This document shows positions 1 to 4,011 of a stretch of 5,640 bases of DNA, piece by piece. The notes under the pieces are model-generated. The model saw nothing but the letters and a program-made list of their open reading frames with translations. It made no database searches and was not told the origin of the DNA. The position numbers were made by a program, and so were the translations under genes. Source of the stretch: Draconibacterium sp. (GTDB lineage: Bacteria; Bacteroidota; Bacteroidia; Bacteroidales; Prolixibacteraceae). The DNA lies in the NCBI GenBank assembly GCA_027011835.1, contig JALUZN010000465.1, positions 1 to 5,640 on the forward strand, read 5' to 3'. Numbering within the stretch: the stretch's first letter is position 1; every line of letters begins with the position of its first letter.

Positions 1-10
1 TATTTGAAGA

Positions 11-1090
11 TTATAAATATTGTGTTTTATTCTCTCCCTTTAATTGTTCCACAATTTTCTTTACATCTTCAGCATTTTCGCGTTTGCAAACTAATGTTGT
101 ATTTCCGTCTTGCACAACAATTACATCGTCTAAACCCACCAATGTTACCAATCCTTTATCGGAATAGATATAAGAGTTTTTCGAGTCGAGAAAAATAGAA
201 TCGCCATCTGCGGCATTTCCATTTTCGTCTTTTTTGCTAATCTGATAAACCGACTCCCAGCCACCCAAATCGTTCCATCCAAAATTCCCTTCAACGAGAT
301 AGATGTTTTTTGCGTGTTCCATAATTCCATAATCGACCGAAATACTTTTTACTGCCCGGTAGATTGTATCCAAAGTCTGGTTGAATGACGGAGTGCCGAG
401 TGTTGCCTGAATTTTTCGCAAATCGGAATACAGCTCGGGAGCAAACTCTTTTACTGAATTCAGGAATACGGAAATTTTAAAAATAAATAACCCGCTGTTC
501 CAATAAAATCCACCATCATTCAGATATCCGGCAGCTGTTTGTTCGTCTGGTTTTTCAACAAACCGTTTAACTTTAAACTGTTTAATTTTTTCTGTTCCGG
601 TAATCTCTTTTTCAGTTTGAACGTAACCGTAACCGGTTGCCGGATATGTTGGTGTAATCCCGATGGTTACAATGCCATCTTTTTCGTCAGCAATTTTAGC
701 AGCAGCCAAAACCGTCTCTTTAAAAAGTGCATCGTTCTCAATGAGGTGGTCCGATGGAGCCACAACCATAATTCCGTTGGGATTCTCTTTTTCTGCAAAC
801 ATGGCAGCTAACCCAATGCAGGGTAGCGTATTTTTTCCAACCGGTTCGTAAATCAGATTTTCTTTGGGCAACATTGGAGTTTGTTCTTCCAAAACTTCAG
901 CTTGACTTCGGCTGGAAACGATGTAAATATTATCGGTTTTGGTAAATGTTGCAAACCGGTTTATGGTTTCCTGCAACAGAGAATCGTCGCCCTGAATATT
1001 TAAATATTGTTTTGGTTTGGCGGTTTTACTTCGCGGCCAAAAACGTGTTCCGGCACCACCTGCCATAATTAAAGTGTATAAATCTTTCAT
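11..1090 (-). CDS. manC: Mannose-1-phosphate guanylyltransferase (GDP-mannose pyrophosphorylase), single-domain form
   Basis: This enzyme makes GDP-mannose from mannose-1-phosphate and GTP in the cytoplasm. GDP-mannose feeds mannose, fucose and related sugars into surface polysaccharides and glycoproteins. The 359-residue product begins with the nucleotidyltransferase signature GGAGTRFWPRSK (residues 11-22). It continues with EPVGKNT (82-88), PSDH (112-115), GYGYV (153-157), RFVEKPD (176-182), YWNSGLF (196-202), VDYGIME (252-258) and NFGWNDLGGW (269-278), all family hallmarks in the usual order. The C-terminus (about 315-350) has the short hydrophobic repeats typical of the family's tail. No phosphomannose-isomerase/cupin domain follows, so this is the short form rather than the bifunctional one. 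I chose the ATG at 1090 over an in-frame ATG at 1120 because family members start only a few residues before the signature, and the 10 extra codons lie over a GC-rich hairpin. There is no clear Shine-Dalgarno sequence. The gene ends in TAA close to the left edge and appears intact. Confidence 0.95.
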   Translation of the reverse strand: MKDLYTLIMAGGAGTRFWPRSKTAKPKQYLNIQGDDSLLQETINRFATFTKTDNIYIVSSRSQAEVLEEQTPMLPKENLIYEPVGKNTLPCIGLAAMFAEKENPNGIMVVAPSDHLIENDALFKETVLAAAKIADEKDGIVTIGITPTYPATGYGYVQTEKEITGTEKIKQFKVKRFVEKPDEQTAAGYLNDGGFYWNSGLFIFKISVFLNSVKEFAPELYSDLRKIQATLGTPSFNQTLDTIYRAVKSISVDYGIMEHAKNIYLVEGNFGWNDLGGWESVYQISKKDENGNAADGDSIFLDSKNSYIYSDKGLVTLVGLDDVIVVQDGNTTLVCKRENAEDVKKIVEQLKGENKTQYL

Positions 1091-1110
1091 AATTAAAGAA
1101 GCCCTATCTA

Positions 1111-1130
1111 ACTTCCCCAACGGGGGGAGT
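1111..1130. repeat. GC-rich hairpin in the manC leader
   Basis: The arms acttcccc (1111-1118) and gggggagt (1123-1130) surround the loop aacg. On the plus strand all eight positions pair, counting one T-G wobble. On the minus strand, which is transcribed into the manC leader, one pair becomes a C-A mismatch. A short T-rich stretch (tttct) follows on the plus strand, but no plus-strand gene precedes it, so it is not called a terminator. It lies 21 bp upstream of the manC ATG and downstream of the candidate -7 element, so it would be in the 5' untranslated region. It could affect translation or be the remnant of a dispersed Bacteroidota intergenic repeat; the sequence does not decide. Confidence 0.5.
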
Positions 1131-1142
1131 TTTCTAAAATTT

Positions 1143-1150
1143 CAAATATA
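1143..1150 (-). promoter_or_regulatory. Candidate Bacteroidota -7 promoter element for manC
   Basis: Read on the minus strand this is TATATTTG, a full match to the Bacteroidota -7 consensus TAnnTTTG. It would place transcription start near 1137 and give a leader of roughly 45-50 nt before the manC ATG at 1090. No TTTG or TTG -33 element is seen about 19-22 bp upstream, where the sequence is A-rich, so the call rests on the -7 box and its position. The surrounding DNA is very AT-rich, which raises the chance of a random match. Confidence 0.45.
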
Positions 1151-1236
1151 TAGATAAATATCTTATTCTTGTTTCTGTTTTTTAATTCTTTCTTCTTACT
1201 CATTGCGCTTTGCTTTCGCACAATTGCCGCATAGCA
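1151..1236. other. AT-rich intergenic stretch without a recognised feature
   Basis: This stretch lies between the candidate manC promoter and the first traces of the repeat array. It is pyrimidine-rich on the plus strand, with runs such as ttctttcttctt. A short hairpin (aattgc/gcaatt, 1222-1239) overlaps its right end. I see no start codon with a plausible product, no RNA gene and no further promoter match. Confidence 0.4.
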
Positions 1237-1237
1237 A

Positions 1238-1280
1238 TTTTTTTTGTTATCCTGTGTCGTTGGCATCATTCAACCATTGT
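1238..1280 (+). repeat. Decayed fragment of the intergenic palindrome repeat
   Basis: The sequence begins with a T-run followed by gttatcctgtgtcgttggc, which aligns with the spacer-plus-start of a good copy (T-run, gttgtgtatcctttgccgttggc at 3652-3681). The first palindrome is reduced to gttg ... caac with an enlarged loop (gcatcatt). It sits about 75 bp before the first palindrome of the full unit at 1319, much like the 72-bp offset of the deleted unit ahead of the full unit in the second array. Homology is inferred by eye over a short, eroded stretch. Confidence 0.35.
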
Positions 1281-1318
1281 TAAAAATGGGAGCAAATATT
1301 TCTGTATCAATAATTATA

Positions 1319-1500
1319 CAAATATCCTTTGCCGTTGGCTTCAGCCAACGGATTTCTGGAATGATAAACCCAATTGGGCTTCAGCCCTAAATAATTAGTT
1401 TCTAAAAAATATAGTTTGATAAAATTTTGAGCTAAAAGCCCGGAGATTAATTTGTATTTCTATATCCGCCCCTTGAAAGGGACGGCTAAGGATATTTTTG
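1319..1500 (+). repeat. Full unit A of the four-palindrome intergenic repeat
   Basis: The unit opens with tatcctttgccg (1323-1334) and closes with its near-complement cggctaaggata (1483-1494, one mismatch), and the outer flanks caaatatcc and ggatatttttg extend the inverted ends. Inside are palindrome 1 (1332-1340/1343-1351, 9-bp arms), palindrome 2 (1376-1380/1383-1387), a degenerate palindrome 3 (gagctaaaagccc, 1429-1441) and palindrome 4 (1466-1474/1477-1485, one C-A mismatch). The DNA between palindromes 2 and 3, containing tttctaaaaaatat, is also shared with the copies at 3665 and 3889, so the unit is homologous along its length. It codes for no plausible protein. The closest known category is REP/BIME-type or MITE-like elements moved by a transposase supplied elsewhere; no transposase is in this window. 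It lies downstream of the 651-residue gene and upstream of manC. Confidence 0.85.
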
Positions 1501-1543
1501 TACTAATAATAAATCTGTTATTTTTTGTGTTTATCCTTTGCCG
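1501..1543 (+). repeat. Repeat spacer plus truncated start of a further unit
   Basis: The stretch after unit A (tactaataataaatctg, T-run, gtgt) matches the spacer that precedes unit B (gctaaataataattaatctg, T-run, gttgtgt, 3631-3664). It then enters a new unit start, tatcctttgccg at 1532-1543. The unit is cut inside the left arm of palindrome 1, just 2 bp from the stop codon of the 651-residue gene at 1546. This is the right-hand end of the first array. Confidence 0.7.
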
Positions 1544-1545
1544 AT

Positions 1546-3501
1546 TTATTGCCATCTTTTTAAAATTGCAATTAAATCGTTTTCAACATCGTTTTTAATT
1601 ACCCGTTTTATTGAGGAAGCTGATTTACCGTTCAGTTGTTTTTCCAATTTCGCAAGATAGTCATATATTTTCCCCTCTATTTTGGTTGTTTCGGCTTCGG
1701 CCATCTCTTTCCCATTTTTACTTGGTACAAACATGCCCGAATCGAAAAGATGTTTAATTCTAAATGCTCCATCTTCGTTCACACAAAACCCGACAATACA
1801 AACCGCAGTTTTCGACGCAACGCCACTCTCCGAGAAGCCATTCCCGATAGCTTTGCATCTCACCCGCGCTGCCCCTTTTATTATTGCGCTTATCTGGGTA
1901 GGATGATGGTTGGTAACTATAATTTTTTCCTCTTTCCGTTTTTCTAAATTTTTTGAACTGTTGAGCCGTTTAATATAAGTGTCTTTATAGGTTGGACGTA
2001 CAATTTTTGCTTTTCTGAATGCCCGACTGTAGTTATGTATTTTATTTTTGTGCTCGTTTACCGAAACAAGGTAATTTACTTCGGCAACTGCGTTGACATC
2101 GGTGTCGGTGGTTGCCCAGCTTTTTCTCAGTTTATTTCCACCGGATACTTCTAAAATAGCATTCGCAATGTCTTCAACTATATTACTAATGGGAGTGAAA
2201 ATGATTCCAAAAATTGTAGCAACCGCTCCAACTTTTCCTTTCCCGCGGTCGAACTCTTTCATTAGTTTCCTGTCGAACTCTACCGGGTCGATTGCATTTG
2301 CCTGTGTTGCCGCCGATGCTGCAACTACACCAATTACAAACGACCACTCGCCTGGTGCGGGGGTTACAGTTACAATGTGTGTGCCTTGCACGCTTGCACT
2401 TGCTTCAATGTCTTCGGTGTTGAAATTTTCGGGGGCGAAAGTTCCTTTCTTAGGTTTCTTGCCCCACGAAGTTGCAATGGCATTGGCATATCCCACAACA
2501 ATATCGCCATATCCTGTTGCGTAAGCCGAACCCGGAACAATAGGTACATTCTGCCCTTTAAAATTTTCATCGTTTTCTTTCGGAAACTTAATGCCCGCTT
2601 TGCGAAAAGACTCGGCCAGTTTCTTGTTTTCCATTGCCTTGGTCAGCGTGTAAATTGTGTTCCCCTTGTGGTGTTTAATGCTCTTTTTAATTTCGCAGTT
2701 GCAGGATGTCGAATCTTCGGGAGTGTCGGTATTTTCCTTCGGTCTTTTTTGCCCCGAGGTTGTGGTAGTTGGGTAATTTTCTTCTTTTTTCGTTTCGGTA
2801 GTTTTACTTTCGTTGTTCTCGTTTCCCGTTTCTTCTATTAAGGCTTTCATCTCTTTTTCCCACCTTTCGTTTAATTTCTCCCAGTCGTAGCTTACCAGTT
2901 TATCGTCGGGTTTTACTTCTACTCCAATATTAAAAGTACCCCGTTTTATCCCGGTAATTTGTATGTTTTTAGCCATCGTACCTTGCCCTTCGCTGTTCTC
3001 AAAAACAAGAACCTCGGGAGTGCCATTGGGCAGCGCAACTGTAGTCGGGCTATTGTTTTTAACAATTACTTCAATGGGTTTCAAATAATTTTCAATGCCC
3101 GACAAAACAATTTCGAGCTCCGTTTTTTCGCCATTAAGAAGGTTGGTTTTACCGATACTGAGTTCCAGTTGAACAATTCTTGTGGGGCATTCAATAAAAG
3201 TATTGTTGCCATCTTCCTCTACCGTTAATTTGTAAATGCCTAATCCTTCAGGTGTTAAAACAGTAATCTCGTTGGCAGTCTCCTTAATTATCGAAGCTTC
3301 GAACATGTTGTCGCCTTTTTCGAAGAGCACAAATGTATTTTCGGTATTTCCATCGGATGTGCCTTTAATTTTTGCTGAACTTTCAGAGACAAAAAAGTCG
3401 GGAATGGTAAAACTGCTTTCAACTTCCTGGCTGAATAGAGATTGTAGAGAGAAAACAAAACAAATAAAAATAAGTGGGAAAAGAAACGGTTTGATTTTCA
3501 T
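1546..3501 (-). CDS. Exported protein of unknown function, 651 residues
   Basis: I do not recognise the family. Residues 1-24 form a Sec signal peptide: a Lys-containing start, a hydrophobic core rich in Phe, Leu and Ile, and likely cleavage before Gln25 (SLFS|QE). There is no lipobox Cys, so the protein is expected in the periplasm or outside the cell. Residues 28-200 alternate short beta-type strands and turns and could be one or two Ig-like domains (inference only). Residues 204-222 are charged and helical, and 223-265 are a polar Thr/Lys/Glu-rich linker. From about 280 the protein is Gly/Ala-rich, with two uncharged stretches (about 386-402 and 424-440) and a basic, helical C-terminus (610-651). 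Mature cysteines are at 105, 267, 269, 549, 568 and 573. No type IX secretion C-terminal domain, catalytic motif or close tandem repeat is evident. The start at 3501 is the ATG that yields the signal peptide; no Shine-Dalgarno is visible. The gene stands alone between two repeat arrays. Confidence 0.88.
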   Translation of the reverse strand: MKIKPFLFPLIFICFVFSLQSLFSQEVESSFTIPDFFVSESSAKIKGTSDGNTENTFVLFEKGDNMFEASIIKETANEITVLTPEGLGIYKLTVEEDGNNTFIECPTRIVQLELSIGKTNLLNGEKTELEIVLSGIENYLKPIEVIVKNNSPTTVALPNGTPEVLVFENSEGQGTMAKNIQITGIKRGTFNIGVEVKPDDKLVSYDWEKLNERWEKEMKALIEETGNENNESKTTETKKEENYPTTTTSGQKRPKENTDTPEDSTSCNCEIKKSIKHHKGNTIYTLTKAMENKKLAESFRKAGIKFPKENDENFKGQNVPIVPGSAYATGYGDIVVGYANAIATSWGKKPKKGTFAPENFNTEDIEASASVQGTHIVTVTPAPGEWSFVIGVVAASAATQANAIDPVEFDRKLMKEFDRGKGKVGAVATIFGIIFTPISNIVEDIANAILEVSGGNKLRKSWATTDTDVNAVAEVNYLVSVNEHKNKIHNYSRAFRKAKIVRPTYKDTYIKRLNSSKNLEKRKEEKIIVTNHHPTQISAIIKGAARVRCKAIGNGFSESGVASKTAVCIVGFCVNEDGAFRIKHLFDSGMFVPSKNGKEMAEAETTKIEGKIYDYLAKLEKQLNGKSASSIKRVIKNDVENDLIAILKRWQ

Positions 3502-3525
3502 AACAACAGGTTTTAGTAACTTGTT

Positions 3526-3556
3526 AAAAGGTACAATAAAGTTGTATTGAAAGCAA
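3526..3556 (-). promoter_or_regulatory. Candidate promoter of the exported-protein gene
   Basis: On the minus strand, TTG (3556-3554) is followed after 20 bp by TACCTTTT (3533-3526). The Bacteroidota consensus is TTTG or TTG, about 17-23 bp, then TAnnTTTG, so only the last base of the -7 box departs. Transcription would start about 20 bp upstream of the ATG at 3501, giving a very short leader. An imperfect hairpin (3505-3512/3518-3525) sits between the box and the start codon; its significance is unknown. The match could be fortuitous in AT-rich DNA. Confidence 0.35.
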
Positions 3557-3591
3557 CAATTTAATTCATTGATTGGATATTGAAACCGGGA

Positions 3592-3655
3592 TTATACTTT
3601 GTTGTTGGCTCAAGCCAACGGATATTTTGTGCTAAATAATAATTAATCTGTTTTT
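3592..3655 (+). repeat. Internally deleted unit (B0) of the intergenic repeat
   Basis: The start tactttgttgttggct aligns with tcctttgccgttggct of the full units. Palindrome 1 is present (3602-3610/3613-3621), with two C-to-T changes in the left arm that still pair as T-G wobbles on the plus strand. Directly after it comes ggatattttgtgctaaataat, which is the terminal and spacer sequence of the element, so palindromes 2, 3 and 4 are missing. The shared string ggatat, found both after palindrome 1 (unit C) and at the element's right end, is a likely deletion junction. The unit lies in the upstream region of the exported-protein gene, just beyond its candidate promoter. Confidence 0.65.
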
Positions 3656-3664
3656 TTTGTTGTG

Positions 3665-3836
3665 TATCCTTTGCCGTTGGCTTTAGCCAACGGATTTATG
3701 GAATGCCAACCCCAATTGGGCTTCAGCCCATATTAATTTATTTCTAAAAAAATATGGTTTTGATGGAATTATGGGCTAAAGCCCGGAGATTAGATTAATC
3801 TTGGTGTCCGTCCCTTAAAAGGGACGGCAAAGGATA
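3665..3836 (+). repeat. Full unit B of the four-palindrome intergenic repeat (best-preserved copy)
   Basis: This copy has a perfect 12-bp terminal inverted repeat: tatcctttgccg (3665-3676) and cggcaaaggata (3825-3836). Palindrome 1 is at 3674-3682/3685-3693, palindrome 2 at 3717-3722/3725-3730 (6-bp arms including the outer t-a), palindrome 3 at 3773-3777/3780-3784, and palindrome 4 at 3808-3816/3819-3827. Palindromes 1 and 4 have perfect 9-bp arms around 2-nt centres. The outer palindromes share their ccg/cgg ends with the terminal repeat, so the whole unit could also fold into one nested structure. An extra perfect 10-bp palindrome, agattaatct, is at 3792-3801. Small open frames across it are by-products of the repeat, not genes. 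Confidence 0.88.
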
Positions 3837-3870
3837 TTCTTGCTCCGATTTCGCATAAGGATATTTTTGC
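3830..3870 (+). repeat. Duplicated repeat end between units B and C
   Basis: The right end of unit B, aaggatattcttgc (3830-3843), recurs as aaggatatttttgc (3857-3870), 27 bp further on, with one difference. The intervening tccgatttcgcat is not part of the other spacers. The second copy leads into the usual spacer, so the end was probably duplicated by slippage, or a further unit collapsed to its tail. Confidence 0.55.
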
Positions 3871-3888
3871 ACTATGAAATTGATTTTG

Positions 3889-4008
3889 CAAATATCCTTT
3901 GCCGTTGGCTTCAGCCAACGGATATATGGAATGATAAACCAATTGGGCTTTAGCCCTGAATAATCTATTTCCCAAAAAATATGATTTTGATGGAATAATG
4001 GGCTAAAG
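3889..4008 (+). repeat. Unit C of the intergenic repeat, truncated on the right
   Basis: It starts caaatatcctttgccg and carries palindrome 1 (3902-3910/3913-3921), palindrome 2 (3945-3949/3952-3956) and the conserved AT-rich middle (ccaaaaaatatgattttgatgg). It stops inside palindrome 3 after gggctaaag (4000-4008). Palindrome 4 and the right terminal repeat are absent. Only 3 bp separate the break from the stop codon of the helicase gene at 4012-4014, so in the transcribed direction this repeat forms the helicase 3' untranslated region. Confidence 0.8.
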
Positions 4009-4011
4009 ATA

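Noticed and set aside
1091..1120. manC starting at the upstream ATG (1120)
   Set aside because: The ten added codons overlap a GC-rich hairpin and have no counterpart before the GGAGTR signature in this family, whose members normally start at about the position of the ATG at 1090.
1222..1245. Hairpin aattgc/gcaatt followed by a T-run, resembling a rho-independent terminator on the plus strand
   Set aside because: No plus-strand gene precedes it, the stem is short and AT-rich, and the T-run matches the spacer of the repeat family.
1466..1500. Palindrome 4 of unit A as the intrinsic terminator of the exported-protein gene
   Set aside because: Read on the minus strand the stem is followed by atatag rather than a U-run, and it lies about 60 bp after the stop; termination here cannot be supported from sequence.
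2093..2841. Plus-strand open frames of 143 and 154 codons opposite the exported-protein gene
   Set aside because: They are antisense shadows of a long coding frame with a clear signal peptide; their translations show no domain or start context.
3790..3975. Small minus-strand open frame of 61 codons, and a similar 62-codon plus-strand frame at 1210-1398
   Set aside because: Both lie almost wholly in the palindromic repeats and translate the repeat itself; neither has a recognisable product or start context.
3502..4011. CRISPR array
   Set aside because: The repeats are about 170 bp, contain several palindromes, have related rather than unique spacers, and no cas gene is present.
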